Shown here piece after piece: positions 39,087 through 50,826 of a stretch of DNA of 64,000 nt. Where the stretch lies: NCBI GenBank assembly GCA_022702545.1, contig JAHRBC010000001.1, forward strand, positions 6,076,001 through 6,140,000, in the 5' to 3' direction. Source of the stretch: Phycomyces nitens. Taxonomy: Eukaryota; Mucoromycota; Mucoromycetes; Mucorales; Phycomycetaceae. How positions within the stretch are numbered: position 1 is the first letter of the stretch; each line of letters begins with the position of its first letter. The translations under genes and the position numbers were made by a program. The notes under the pieces were generated by a model, which was not told where the DNA came from, ran no database searches, and saw nothing but the letters and a program-made list of their open reading frames with translations.

Positions 39087-40082
39087 ATGGAACCCAACTC
39101 ATCCCAAAAGCGAGCACATGATGACGCATTCTCTCAATTGGCATTACCACCAAACCCAAGTAAATCATCGGCATTAGAGCCCGATCAGCAGCAACCAGAA
39201 ATCACACCATTGGATTGTCTACCAAAACCACTTGCCACCAAGCAGTACATTGAGAGATCCCTAGAGTCATCAGCAAATTCCAGACAAACCTTTAGACTGG
39301 CCTCTTTTGTGCCTCCAGCAGCACAGAGTCATCAAAGACGTAGACTGGACAGCACAGTTTACCATTCTACGATTCCATTTGATGCGTAAGTCAAGTCCCA
39401 CTAAATATCCTCTTTCAATCTAAATAATGATTGCCAGAAAGAGATCTCGAGAATTGCATTCAGAGATCATCAAGGATCAAGCATTTTTACAAAATATGTA
39501 TAGCCAATGGGAAGACAAACTTGAACAGATAAAGGTAGATTGATAAATTAAATATTAGGTGACCGTGAATCTAATAAACATTTTCTGAAAAAAAAGGAGG
39601 CACAGGCATTATTAAAAAAAATGTCAGAGGTTAAAGAGGTTGATGTCAAGGACATTGAGCCCTTGTTCAAAGACCATTTTAGCCCACTATTCACTGCACA
39701 GGAATCAGAAAATGGACCACCTAGGCCAATTTTCCCCATGGCATCATCCAGAGACCCAAGCAGTGGTTCTGGGACACAGCCAGATGGTCTTGATTATGGT
39801 CCAAATGTCAACCCAAAAGCATGGTCACCCAAACTACCTTTGACTCCACCTAAAACCACGATTGATATATCGAATACACCACCAAATGAACAAACACTCC
39901 CGGAAACAGAAAAAGTACAAGTGAGTCAAGACGATAGTGATATGGAGGATGAATATCTCTCTAGTGATGATGAGGTATATTCCGATGAAGATGGGCTCGA
40001 AGCGATAAATGCAGCAGATGAAGACGATGAGGCTGCGAGACTTGCATTGACTTCTATGCTTGTAGAATTTGGTGGGATCTGA
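39087..40082 (+). CDS. conserved-looking protein of unknown function, acidic C-terminus
   Basis: Three exons (39087-39385, 39438-39534, 39597-40082) keep phase and give 293 residues. The N-terminus is polar and Pro/Ser-rich. The middle (KRSRELHSEIIKDQAFLQNM to EAQALLKKMSEV) is charged and likely a coiled coil. The C-terminus is strongly acidic (DDSDMEDEYLSSDDEVYSDE) before a short hydrophobic end, ALTSMLVEFGGI. Such acidic tails occur in chromatin, ribosome-biogenesis and trafficking factors, but no family is recognised. Stops are only 95 bases from the convergent M49-like gene. An upstream in-frame ATG at 39003 exists; 39087 is preferred because the added residues are hydrophobic and follow a typical pyrimidine-rich leader. 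Confidence 0.75.
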
Positions 40083-40177
40083 TCAGACACCTCAAACTCT
40101 GTTGAATCCATCATCTCTTTACATTCGCATATATTCACAAAATAATATAGATATCATAAAGTACTATATTTTGCCTC

Positions 40178-42104
40178 TTAATATTCTTCTGCAGGGTAAA
40201 TTGGACGTACGTCCACAGGAATACCTAGTTCTGATATGAGGATCCATTTGTTCTTTTTATTATTATTATTGTTATTATTATTCTTACCTGCTTTCTCAAT
40301 GCGGTCCAAGATGACCTTTGTATTCGAATCAATAATTCCATACTTCTTGACAAACGAAGCCACAACCTGCTTGTTGCCGTCACCCTGAAGAATAAGAATG
40401 TCGCGCGTCAGGTCAGACACGGCTTGCTCGATCTTTTCAAAATCAACACGGAAACGACCAGTGCTCTCATCGCACACAAAACCGCCCTTTTCATAGAGAT
40501 AGTTGAACTGACATGCCTAAAAGAATCGAAAATATAAACACCCTGGTTGGTTCCCATCAGTCATCAAACGTTACCTGTCCCAACCCATGGGCTTCTTGAA
40601 TACCAAATCTAATGCTGCGGAAAGCAGATGCCAAAAAGGTAACCCAGAATTGCTTGCAAGTAACATTATCGATAGTACCATGGTTTACCAGCAAGGCAGC
40701 AGCAAACAGTCCGGCAATGTCTATCGTAAAAAAGTTAACATTCTCGTCCTTGAACTAAACAAACATTCCACTCACCAGCCTTGGCCTCTTCAATTGCAGA
40801 ATAGAACTCTTGGAGTTGAGAACGAACCGTGGCACCTGCAAGTGTGTGGTGGGGTCCATTAGAGTGACAGACCTCATGAAGTAGGATATGAGTGGTAAAG
40901 GCATCACTGGTGAGGTACTCCATTTGATCGTGGGCCAGAGCTTGACCAGCAATTGGCAAAAGCACATTGGCAAACTTTCCCTCTTGGACATTCTTGATCA
41001 AAACAAGCTTGCTTCCTCCCTTCTTGATAGCCTCTTCGTCATTAGGCAAATTGTAGGCTGCTGTCATTGGCACCTATGATAATTGACAGTTAATTTAATA
41101 TCCATTAGAAAAATATCCACCGATACTTACAGCCACATCACCACCACCAAACAGCTGGTTAACGACGACAATGGGTGCAGCAATCAGCTCCGAGTTGCGA
41201 TACTGTGGAGGTACAGGCAGACGATCTTCTACAAACTGGAGATCCGAGAACTTCTCCAACAAGACTGACGAGGCCTCATCTCGCACATGGACATAAAACT
41301 CATATGCACTCTTGTAACTAAACAGAGAATCTGAATAGACTTCATAAGGCCCAGCTGTCACTTCAAGTCTGTTGGTCTTTCCGAGACGCAGCCAGTCCAG
41401 CTCGGATGGGAGATAGTCATTTGAAATAAAGGCATCTGCACGCGAGCGCAAGAACTCTTCCAAGCGCGTCCCAGGCTCTTCAGCGTGCTCTACCTTGCTC
41501 AATTCGTCGGCAGCCTCGCGCATATAGGCTGCTGCTGGACCTAGAAGATCAGCATACTCTTCGCTGTAGGGCAGACTCTTGAGAGTCGAGCCTTGTCTTC
41601 GGATCACGGTGTAAAAGCTCTTGGCATGGGATTTCTCGGACTCGGAAAGTGTCTGGATCCAAGACTCAAACTCTGCCTTGGACATGTCCTCTGGGTAAAA
41701 GTTGGCGCCTTCGGGTCTCTTGGGGACATTCTCGATAAAAGGCGTATCGTCATCCTCGCAAGCCTTTTTTTTTTATGATATTTAATGAATATCTGTTGCA
41801 TTGGTACTGTCTAGGCCTTTTCAAATAAATGAATGAAAAAAAAATTGAAAATTACCCAAGGTCCTTTGTAGATTTCAAATAGAGTCAATAGTTCCTGGTT
41901 TCCATTATCCTCGAGCTTCTTTTGGAGAGACTCGTTGCCTGCCCAGGCTTGGCGAAGATAAAGCTGGTTGATTAAATGACCTGCTTTGATGAGTTTCTTG
42001 ATCGCGACATGTTCATGAGAACTGAGATGAGACAAGTCTGCAGTGCACTCATATAGAGCGAATCTATTGAGACGGCTAGATAAGGTTCTGGTGATGATGG
42101 ACAT
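40178..42104 (-). CDS. M49 (dipeptidyl-peptidase III)-like metallopeptidase
   Basis: Six exons (42104-41856, 41763-41131, 41073-40776, 40720-40575, 40516-40288, 40224-40178) give 533 residues. The zinc site is HEVCHSNGPHH, the HExxH-type variant with an insertion-free spacing seen in the DPP III-related group that in plants is attached to Nudix domains, rather than the HELLGH of classical DPP III. Family-like stretches include LEVTAGPYEVYSDSLFSYKS, FVEDRLPVPP, IAAPIVVVNQLFGGGDVA, YNLPND, and AFRSIRFGIQEAHGLGQ. The second HGLGQ-like region would supply the third ligand environment (EEAxxD-type is not obvious). There is no Nudix domain, signal peptide or membrane segment, so a cytosolic enzyme is likely. 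The alternative is a non-peptidase zinc hydrolase; substrate is unknown. Confidence 0.78.
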
Positions 42105-42459
42105 TGGGAGCAAAAGAAGGCAGGGAAACCAACTATTGGCCAACTTCTCTGGGGATCTAAAAGGACTTTATATATCCTGCACCCAAACCCTCCTTTCCCA
42201 CCAAGCGGGGATTTGAAGCTGTTTTTGTCAAGCTTGCCTAACATTGGATGATCTACACTCTTTCTGGAAAGTGAATTCGCCCCAGGGGTGAGAACAAAAT
42301 TCAGATTGTACGAAAGATAAATTTGTCCTGGTGGAAAACCAGATGCCCTGTTGCAAAGGATATTCTATAATACAAGTCTTGGATTGTTGGATATTTAAGA
42401 GCACACAAAATGATGTTGATTTTATTTGTTTTTTTCCGAGTACAGAAATCATGGATGAT
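42105..42459. other. upstream region of M49-like gene
   Basis: About 350 bases without coding signal, containing the presumed promoter. Confidence 0.45.
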
Positions 42460-43220
42460 GAGCATTCAATTCTTATTTGAAAATGGAAAATATTCTATTG
42501 ACGAATTTGGCAGATCTGAACCAATAGATTGTGTTATTGATGAGGAGCAATTTTACCTAGAGACATTGGATTAGACTGCTTCTGGAGAGCGAGAATGAAG
42601 TAGAGACAAAGGTTGATAAGGACGTTGTTAGGAGAGAAAGATTAGTGAAGCGAAATTATACACGCTATTTTGACCAGGGTAATAAGATAAGGATTCTGAT
42701 AGTATTTTTCAGAGACTGGAAAAAGACTGGCCGTCTACGTATTCTCAATGAGGAGCACAGAGACGTTATTCTCGAATGAATTGATGAAAATACTCTAGTC
42801 ATTCTCGACAACTTGTGAAGAAATTAAAGCAAATATTCACAGAAAAGTATCAAAAACTACTTTTTGATTTTGTAAAAGAACATTTCAACTTGTCTCTCTC
42901 AAAATAATAATAATAATCACGGATTCAGTCCATAGACTGCAACAGTGAAGACAATATTCAGGAGCGCATGGATTGGGTGTATAAATGGGAAAAAAAAAAG
43001 CAAATGTAGATTTTGTGAGAAACTGGGTTTGGGGACTGGGATTACTGCCAGTGTCCATTTCTTTGACCATGGCATACTACGTTTCAAATTAATATGGAAC
43101 GTAGATTTGTCAAGAAAGACACAGTTTCTCATAAAATCCATATTTGTTTTTTGTTCCAATTCATGCGCTCCTGGATACTTTCTTCACTGTTCCGGTCTAT
43201 GGACTGAATCCGAGCTTTCT
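42460..43220. mobile_element. degenerate Tc1/mariner-type transposase relic with internal inverted duplication
   Basis: On the plus strand 42570-42900 carries a broken helix-turn-helix half (KRNYTRYFDQGNKIRILIVF, TGRLRILNEEHRDVILE, then a frame similar to KNYFLILYKRTFQL). From 43211 to about 43020 the minus strand carries the DDE half: RNSEESIQERMNW, MRNCVFLDKSTFHINLKRSM (the first catalytic D in FLDKS), PWSKKWTLAVIPVPKP. The sequence 42921-43027 is an imperfect inverted copy of about 43119-43211. Stops and frameshifts are frequent. This is a dead element whose catalytic part has been inverted and partly duplicated. Confidence 0.7.
42921..43211. repeat. imperfect inverted duplication (arms ~95-107 bp, ~90-bp spacer)
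   Basis: The left arm starts ggattcagtccatagact and the right arm ends with its complement agtctatgg-like sequence (ggtctatggactgaatcc). Both contain aacagtgaaga, caggagcgcatg and gagaaact in matching order. It is the inverted repeat of part of the transposase coding region. Confidence 0.8.
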
Positions 43221-43847
43221 TTTTGTGTGTGTGTGTGAGAGAGAGAGAAGTTGAAATGTTCTTTTACAAAATACACTTCTTTTACCGTAAAGTGGCACCC
43301 GAGATGGCCAATTGTACCAACTTTAGAGGTACAGGGTTCAATAAAAGGAAGGTTCGATTTTGTTCTAAAGCCTTCCTTTCTATCTGTTGTTCTTGTCTCC
43401 TATTCCAAAAACCTTGTAGATTTCTGCATCTATTGTACAAACACTCATAAATCATATGCAATTACATGGTTATATTGAGACTTTGATATTTGTATTATTC
43501 TTATGGTTAAACATATAAGGAATATCCACATTGGTGTTTTCAGAGATCAAATCGATGGAAACATGTCTGTGAAGAAGAAAGACAAATGTTGAAAAGTAAG
43601 GGGGGGTGGACCCAGACTCTAGGTGACACAGCCAGATTACAGCTTCCAGTAGATCGTAAGTGCATGAGTCAAGTAGACAAGACTCCTTTCCTTTGAATGG
43701 GGACAGAGAGAGAAAGAGAGAGAGAGAGAGAAAGAACAGAGGGAAAGACAGGGGAAAAGTCTCGGGTCTCTTGGTGGACCAACCACAAGAGTACAAGTAG
43801 GCCAATGCACACACAATACATTCCAGAGAATACACTCCCTTTTCTCT
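43221..43847. other. intergenic, possible element debris
   Basis: Contains a GT run (43224-43237), a GA run (43705-43735) and a 75-residue open frame at 43223-43478 that may belong to the adjacent transposon relic. No gene supported. Confidence 0.4.
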
Positions 43848-45236
43848 TTATATGGGGACCTGTTTACGGGCACGACGACGGTTGACAAGGTTGCTCTTGA
43901 TGTCAATTCTGCGCTTGTACTCCTGCTGCAGTGCAAGTTCCTTGATACCACAGGCGGTATTGTGTGCTGCAACCTCATGGCCGTCAGTAATGGTCAAGTT
44001 GGCGCGTCTCTCACGGCGGTTCATTGGTTCTGGCTTGGTCTCTTCTTTGGCTCCTTCGATAGCCTTTACTTCTTCCTCGGCAGGAGGGGTGTAGGCATGG
44101 TGTTGCTTAAAGTACTTCATAAATTTACGGTGACCAATACGTGTGCCATTGGCAAGAATAAGTGCATCTGATCCCTGGTGTTCGAATTGCTGGTCTGGTT
44201 CCGATAGACTTTCTTCATCAAAAGGTCCAAAGTCATAAAAGGCCAGCAGTTGTTCTGGGTCTTCAGTGTCATCGTAAGCCATCTTACAATGTCCCTTGTC
44301 ATTCTAATCCCATTGATTTGTTAATAGATACCCAGGGAATCCAGTCCATCTTGTTTCTGTGCTTACCATATGTCCTCTAACAGCCTCGACGCTCTTCCAT
44401 TCCTTGCCTCGTCCATTGCAGTATAAGCAGATACCGTTATTGACCTTTGATGCCAAATAGACAACCAATCCTTCTACATCCTTTAGGTATTCCTTATCGG
44501 GCAAGAAGAATCCATGTTCCTTGAACATGTGATCAAGATTGCTGCCAAATTCTTTGCTGCTGTGATTACAGAAAATGCAGTTCAAAGCAGGATTCTGGTT
44601 ATTCTTGGTAGCCATGCTAATCTCCTCGTCTTCCATATCAGAATGATCAGAAAACAAGCGTCCTTCGTGCTGTACTCTGGCCAAAGCACTGGCTCCTTGG
44701 AGAAGCTTCTGCTCGGCTTCCTGGTGCTTTCTGGACTGAACATGGTTGTGGTACGCATTTTCAGAACCATATGATTTCCTAGAGACATGTCAAAACCCAA
44801 TATCCACCTGAATTCATTTGACAACAAAACCTACTTGCAGGTAGGACACTCGTAAATCAGGCTTGATCTTTCTTCCTCTTCACGTCCAACAGCCTGTTGG
44901 GCTAGATATATATACGTAAGAATGGCGTCCAACGACGAATTGGCAGATTACTCATCAACTTACCAAGAACCTTTTGAGCAAATTGTTCTGCATCGACAGG
45001 AACAAGCTCAGCAATTTTACGTTTAAGATTATACTTGTGCCAGCTTTGATGATCAAGTATTAGTAATCAATGCAAACAAGCATCTTATCTGTCAAATGAT
45101 CTTACTCGGTGCGGTAATGAGCCCTCTGCTTTTCAGAAGTGGGAAATGCGACCTGACAGGCCAAACAAGTATAAACAGTACTCTTTGGTACGATCACCTC
45201 TCTGGTAGGAATAGATTGTTGTTGAATTTTGGACAT
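43848..45236 (-). CDS. REI1: pre-60S ribosome maturation factor Rei1 (ZNF622 type)
   Basis: Multi-exon gene with start 45236 and stop 43848-43850. The N-terminal C2H2 finger is YTCLACQVAFPTSEKQRAHY followed by HKYNLKRKIAELVPV; a second finger-like region has YECPTCK near 44835. The middle has the paired fingers CIFCNHSSKEFGSNLDHMFK/H and CLYCNGRGKEWKSVEAVRGH, with FFLPDKEYLKDVEGLV between, all characteristic of Rei1/ZNF622. The C-terminus (ALILANGTRIGHRKFMKYFK, QEYKRRIDIKSNLVNRRR) matches the basic peptide that probes the nascent tunnel. Rei1 removes Arx1 from cytoplasmic pre-60S particles with Jjj1. The start at 45236 gives a short leader before the first finger as in orthologues. Confidence 0.93.
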
Positions 45237-47046
45237 GTTCAAGAGAATTGGATTTACTATTTTGCAAGTTTTTTCTTTTTTATTGTCCAGCAATTCATTT
45301 TATACTCCATTTTTCATAACGTCACACATCCGCAGTAATCACCATATTAGTCAGACTTTAATATGAGTTTAAATGCTTGGTAAGCCGCAGCAAATGATAA
45401 ATGGTGTGACAAAAAGTTTGACTTTTTTGGACCAATAACAATGTCCAATTCCCTTGCTTTTGCGTCAAAGTATAAAATCCTGACTAGAAGAAAGTTTGAA
45501 TGAATATGTGGAGGGTTAATTATGGTGGATTCATTACAGGCAATTTATTTGGAAAACTTATGGATACAAAGCCGATTTTAACTAGGTAATTGATATGTTT
45601 TTCAAGGTTACTGCGCAACTTTATCAAGATATTTTAGTGGGAAGCCCTTTTTTTTTTTAATTATAATTCATAAAAAAAACCTGTCAGAGTTCCAATTTAA
45701 TGCCTCGATCTCCAAAATTCCCTGGTCAAAATTCAAAGGGTATATTTTACAGAAAATATTCTAGAATGACTACTGTGTCGAATGGTACTCGAGCAAGGTG
45801 ACAAAACACAGCACCATCATTATGCAGAAATGATTGTTCTGTCCAGAGTTTTCAGATTGTTACAAATTGAGATGCATTATATCTATCGTCTATTATTGAG
45901 CCAACCAGCCCAACAGACTGCTAACAGCAAGCCATCTGCCTATAATAAAACAGGATTTCCGTAGACTATCAGCTAGGGGGAAAAGATAGCTGGATTTGGT
46001 ACCTTTACATATTGCCAATATATATTCTTGAATAAAAATATCCGTTATATCTACTACGTTTCGATATTGTGCTGACAGTTGCCTGATATGCAAACAGACT
46101 TGATAACTTGGGATATAGAGTGGACCTTGTTTTTTTTTTCAGCCAAAGAAACAATGGAAAATCAAACCATCAAATATCTGCATTGTTGTTTTCCAATTCA
46201 TCAATATATCAACCCAAGCAATCCTCTTTTTTAAACACCATGACAATAATTTTACGTCCAAACCACTTGAATATTCATAAATACAATAGTTTAAAGATAC
46301 TAGAACTATTTGTAATTAATATGAGACTTGGTTAATACATTCTTCTCTTTAAAACAGAAAACATGTCGTGATAGCTTTATTGATACTTTATCTATCCCAA
46401 TTACCCAATATGCAATACAAAGGGTACACTAGTTCTTATAAAGCTTCTGTGCTTAACGGGTAAAATCGAAACAGGGATGTTTATATAAAAAAAAACAATT
46501 GTATGTGCAAATATTGGAAAGGTGTTGGTATATTGCTTAAATATCAAATATCTTGATATTTGAATTGGCTCTATATAACAACTTTTCCTTTTATGAACAA
46601 GCCTAATATCGAAAGAAATATCAACCATCCCATCCGACATACATTTTCATTAAATTACCCAATTAGCGATGCCTTGGCATACAAATTATCACGGAATATT
46701 ATTTATATGCACTCTAAAAAATACTCTCATTGACCACCAATCATTCATTATACCCTTCCACATCAGGGAAAAACGGAAAAAAAGCCGTAATTATACTTGA
46801 CATGCAAAACATACAGACTTGTTAATATTGGCTAGCAAGCTTGAAACCATGACATTAAAAGCACAAGCTACACCATTAGCTGCACCTCACCAGCAATCAA
46901 ATGGCTCCTTTACTTTGTCCATAGGCGGAGAGCAATAGACAGAAGTCGGGATAATAAAATAGGTAAACTGTTGAGATGGAGTCTTGTGCCTGTTACTGTC
47001 CTACCTTGCACACTCTCTCTCTTTTTCCATTCAAAAAAAAATAAGC
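45237..47046. other. intergenic, no supported gene
   Basis: About 1.8 kb. Short ORFs at 45782, 46108 and 46401 have no recognisable domain. Holds promoters of the two flanking divergent genes. Confidence 0.5.
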
Positions 47047-48264
47047 ATGAGTTTGAGCCCACCTGTCGATAAATTCCCTGATGGATTCTTTTTCATTCGC
47101 TGCAAAGATCAGCCAATGGCCGTCGATGTTAATGGCGGAAGCATGATTGTAAGAGAATGACTTTAAAGAGCAACAAAATTGAGACAAATGAGTAGAATGA
47201 TGCAACAATTATTATCTGGCCTCAGGTAAGCCAAACAGCTTGGTTCGAGACAGAATGCTAACAAGAGGATCAAATAGAAACTAGTCGACAGTATCAATCA
47301 AGTAAGAAGTACAACTTTATAGACCTGTCAACTAAACACCGTTGAAAGCTCTGGATGTATGAAGATGGATTTATTATCAATAAAAAGTCTGGGCTCGGTA
47401 AGAGGCATTATCTAGAATCAACAATTGAATACTCAACCTTTTATGCTAGTCTTGGATATCCGTGGAGGTAATGCCAGATGGGGTGAGTTTGAGTATCTGA
47501 TTGACTAGTCCTATTCCTATAGGTGAACTCAAGAAAGACAAGCTGTTGATTCAATATTCTCGTAAACCTGGGCTGGCACAGAACCAGCGTTGGAGCTATG
47601 AAGAAGGCTTCATATTTCCAACCGCAGCCCCTCATCTTGTGATGGACATTCGGGTACGCATCTTTTAGCAAGGGGGTTTTTTTTGGCTAATATATGCACA
47701 TTTTTAGGGTGGAGATTATAGAGAGACTAGCGGGATATACTTGAATGAAAAGGACATTACCATTCCTACTCAGAGATGGTTAATTGAACCCTTTGAGACC
47801 CCAAAATCTAAAGAAGAGCTGTCTTTACTAAGACCATCTCCTTGTAAGACACCCATTGTCTGGTTGATGGCTGACTAACATGCGCTTTGTTTTATACAGT
47901 ACAGCACACCAACAGCTTTCCTCGCCCAGAAGAATTGTTTGGCCTGTACAGATCATTCTACCATGATAAGCGTAGTGATATGACTATGGATGAGATGGCT
48001 GGCGCAATTGCCTTCAAGGTAATTAAATTAATTAAGATCAATTGCCTGTACTTAGCATCAAAACTCTAGGCAATCAAGGATTATGTGGAACTCCAAAAGC
48101 AAAACGATGAACCCACCAATGACGACCCCAGACAGTCAATTAGCAGACTTGTGGCCGAAGAGATAGTCTCAAATGCCCAGAATGTGGAGAATAAGCGAAA
48201 ATTGCTTCAGATTGCCGAACAGGCTGCAGTTAATTACTATGTTAGAGAGTACGATGTATGCTAA
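47047..48264 (+). CDS. ricin-B-like beta-trefoil protein with helical C-terminus
   Basis: Eight exons (47047-47148, 47196-47225, 47349-47397, 47450-47467, 47523-47653, 47708-47843, 47900-48018, 48070-48264) keep phase and give 259 residues. Residues about 10-140 show three beta-trefoil units with QxW-type motifs: MAVDVNGG/PQLWMYEDGF, LVLDIRGG/QNQRWSYEEGF and LVMDIRGG/PTQRWLIEPF. In the family this fold binds galactose-type sugars. The second half is a charged, probably helical region (PRPEELFGLYRSFYHDKRSD, IKDYVELQKQNDEP) with no known match. There is no signal peptide, so it is likely cytosolic. Two exons are tiny (30 and 18 bases). Sequence alone gives no evidence of toxicity; an A-chain-like N-glycosidase domain is not seen. 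Confidence 0.82.
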
Positions 48265-48413
48265 GCATAAATGGACAAATGTGTAAAACATATGATATTT
48301 TATCAAGTATCATTAATGAACTACTTTGCAGAAATGAATTTGTCCAAGGGACATTAAAGATGTATACAAATGAAGGGTGTTTTGTGAGGGAGGGAAAAGT
48401 CTGTTTTGGATAT

Positions 48414-49461
48414 CTAGGGCATCTCACCTGCCGCCCTTCTCAACTCCCTCTCCCATTCTTCCATTTCACCAAATTCTTCTTTCTTGGCAATTGGCTTTGG
48501 GTTGGTAGCCGAAACATTGACAGCTGGGAGGGCTTCCGCTGTCTTCGTCTTCACTTGTACTTTTGGAGTTTTTTCTAAAATAAAACTCGTCAGTGTATGA
48601 TTGCCTAGCTTGTATAATAAAGTCTCACCCTTTTGGTCATCATCGCTTTCATGGTTGTCTTCCTCATCCGTGCCCACAAAATCAAACAGGACATCATCAT
48701 TGGATTTGGCTGCTGCCTTGGTTCTGAGTGGTGTTTCCAGAACGGTCTGCTTTACCAGCGTAACACGATAAAAGTAATTTTGCCAGAACATTGGCTCAGA
48801 AATCCTAAAACACCATCAGCCGCCCCATCATTGTCTTGAACAAGAGATTTACTTACTGTTGAGGCACCAAAAGAAATCGCATCTTCTCTAGCCCTGGGTC
48901 ATTCTTAAGGGCTGCAACTGCACTCTGACGATAGGCTGCCATATCGAATTGGAAACTGGTGCCATCTGGAGGGGCAAGCAGAAAGTTTCTTTGGTCTGAG
49001 GAAAGGGCAATGATTTGGTTCTTCATTTCCTCTTCATAGACACCATAGCCTTCCCATGGTGTTACTGGTTCTAGATTAATATAGCGTTAGCTAATCTTGG
49101 CAAATCTTTTCTTATTTCGATAATTACAACATGTGCAAGAGTCACCTTACCAGTCTTGTGGGTGGGTTGACGGTCAAATGTCTTGTTCTTGATAAAGGCA
49201 TCCCTTTCCAACTCTAGGGCGTCTGGGAGCTGGATAATCTTTGAAGGAAGTTCGCGTGCATGCTGCTGAACAGTCTGGGTAAAGTCAGTGAACCTTTTGA
49301 GTGTCCCAGGAAATGCCTGAGAGGTTTGTTTTTGAAAGGTCTGAGAGAACGCACTGAAACTAGAGGCGACACCAGAGAAGAGACGTGTATTGGACTCTGC
49401 AAGCCAAGAGGTTAATTGGGATTCTTTGGGCAATTAAATAACGATTTATACCTTGAGACAT
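48414..49461 (-). CDS. BSD-domain protein (SYAP1/Dos2-like)
   Basis: Exon 1 encodes only MSQ (ATGTCTCAAG at 49461-49452) and joins in phase to SQLTSWLAESNTRLFSGVAS. The amphipathic N-terminal part (SAFSQTFQKQTSQAFPGTL, FTDFTQTVQQHARELPSKI) precedes a BSD domain spanning about 49070-48720: PWEGYGVYEEEMKNQIIALS, FLLAPPDGTSFQFDMAAYRQ, LKNDPGLEKMRFLLVPQQ and the diagnostic FWQNYFYRV. The tail is acidic, then ends EEWERELRRAAGEMP. In animals SYAP1 and in yeasts Dos2-like proteins act in signalling at membranes or ubiquitin-related processes; the exact role here is unknown. The gene is convergent with the beta-trefoil gene (150 bases) and divergent from the DUF2015 gene. Confidence 0.87.
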
Positions 49462-49857
49462 TGATGAGAACAAACAAGGATGAATAAGAGATGAGGACTT
49501 GGATTCCCTTTGTGTTGCTTGAGTACCGAAATTGATTCACAAAAGATCTCCAAAGTAGGCGCTTAAATGATGACATCAAATATGGAAGAGACACACTTCA
49601 ATGCAAGAAAGATAATACATACAATAGTCAAGTATGCAAGGCCACAGTGGGCCCAAGAGATATTGATGAGCATAATTGGCCAAGGTACACACAATGCTGC
49701 CTTGACACCCCCTAATAGACAATCAGCAAGCAACAAGCAACATGCAATAACTAGAGGTCTGAGACACATGGATTACCACGTGGCTTGTGTAAAGAAGTCA
49801 GAGAAGTGTATATCTCTGTGTGGTAGTTGAATAGCTTGGCATCTCAATCTCTTTAAC
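49462..49857. other. divergent promoter region
   Basis: About 400 bases between the BSD and DUF2015 genes. The ORF at 49567-49830 is not supported as a gene. Confidence 0.5.
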
Positions 49858-50377
49858 ATGCTCGTCATTATCTTAATATTTCTGCTCATTATCCTCTGTG
49901 AGTATAAATAACAAACCTTGCACCCAAAAATAAACTCATTGAATTGTACAGTACTCTGGGCACTACGTAATCCCATCAAGAGTGGAGCAAACAAACTTGC
50001 CGATCATACGAATCGACTACTTGGCTATCATTTGCTACCTACTACAATCGGCTCCTTTGAAAATGACATTGAAGATGGACTCACAAGTTCGCAATTTGAT
50101 CTTGAAGCCAACCTCGAAGAAAATGACAACCGGGCTGGCTTGAAAGACAAGGAAGAGATCCTCAAAATCATGAAGAAGAACAATGTGTCCTTTGATGAAG
50201 CACGGTTAATTCGTCAAAAGCGACTATTGCGCAAGAATGTAAGCATAAATACTTTTCATCTAGTGGTTTGATATCCATTTATTAATACAACCCTTAATTA
50301 TGTCTATCCTTCACAAGGGTATTGATCCTGATACAGGCCTTCCGTTGGACCCAAAGTTTGTCTCTTTTGGTTCTTAA
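49858..50377 (+). CDS. DUF2015-family small membrane-anchored protein
   Basis: Three exons (49858-49897, 49952-50238, 50318-50377) give 128 residues. The N-terminus is one hydrophobic anchor (MLVIILIFLLIILLLWAL). The body matches the fungal DUF2015 pattern: IGSFENDIEDGLTSSQFDL, EENDNRAGLKDKEEILKIMK, NVSFDEARLIRQKRLL, then GIDPDTGLPLDPKFVSFGS at the end. The function of the family is not established; the single N-terminal segment suggests anchoring to an internal membrane with a cytosolic tail. The stop is 57 bases from the stop of the convergent glutaredoxin gene. The start was chosen because the first exon joins in phase 1 and completes the hydrophobic anchor. Confidence 0.85.
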
Positions 50378-50434
50378 TAAATACAAGAAAGAGAACCCTG
50401 TTCTTTATCTATAGTTCTATCTATTTATCATGAA

Positions 50435-50826
50435 TTACAGTTTTGCACCAGTGTTCTTCAAGAGGGATTGAAGCTTCCCGGAATCCAAAGCAGACTTCAA
50501 CGCATCATAGCCACCAATGTGCTTTTGGTTTATAAAGATGTTGGGCACAGTTTTTTGACCAGTGAGTTCCTGAAGAGCCTGCTGAATAGAAGGGCCCTGA
50601 GGATCATCATTCAACTCGAGTGCCTTGTAGTCTACATTGAGATCATCGAATATGTCCTTGGAACGAGTACAATAAGGACAATAACTTTTGCTAAAGATCT
50701 TTAGATTTCGTTAGTGTTTGGGGGTATATACCTAATACCTATGCCTTTTTTGCTTCTTACCATGACACTATTCTCTGAAATGGCCTTTTTTACGGTCTGC
50801 ACAATTGACTGACTGATGGCTGCCAT
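50435..50826 (-). CDS. GRX: dithiol glutaredoxin
   Basis: Two exons (50826-50761 and 50698-50435) give 109 residues, a standard glutaredoxin length. The active site is FSKSYCPYCTRSK (CPYC, about residues 30-33). The glutathione-binding TVPNIFINQKHIGGYDAL follows, with the cis-proline in TVP and the GGYD motif. It reduces protein disulfides and glutathione mixed disulfides using GSH. No presequence is evident, so a cytosolic form (Grx1/Grx2 type) is most likely. The N-terminal exon (MAAISQSIVQTVKKAISENS) is the usual first helix. Confidence 0.95.

Noticed and set aside
47047..48264. Calling the beta-trefoil gene a known mucoralean ricin-like toxin
   Set aside because: No signal peptide, no visible N-glycosidase domain and no sequence comparison possible here; only the lectin-like fold is supported.
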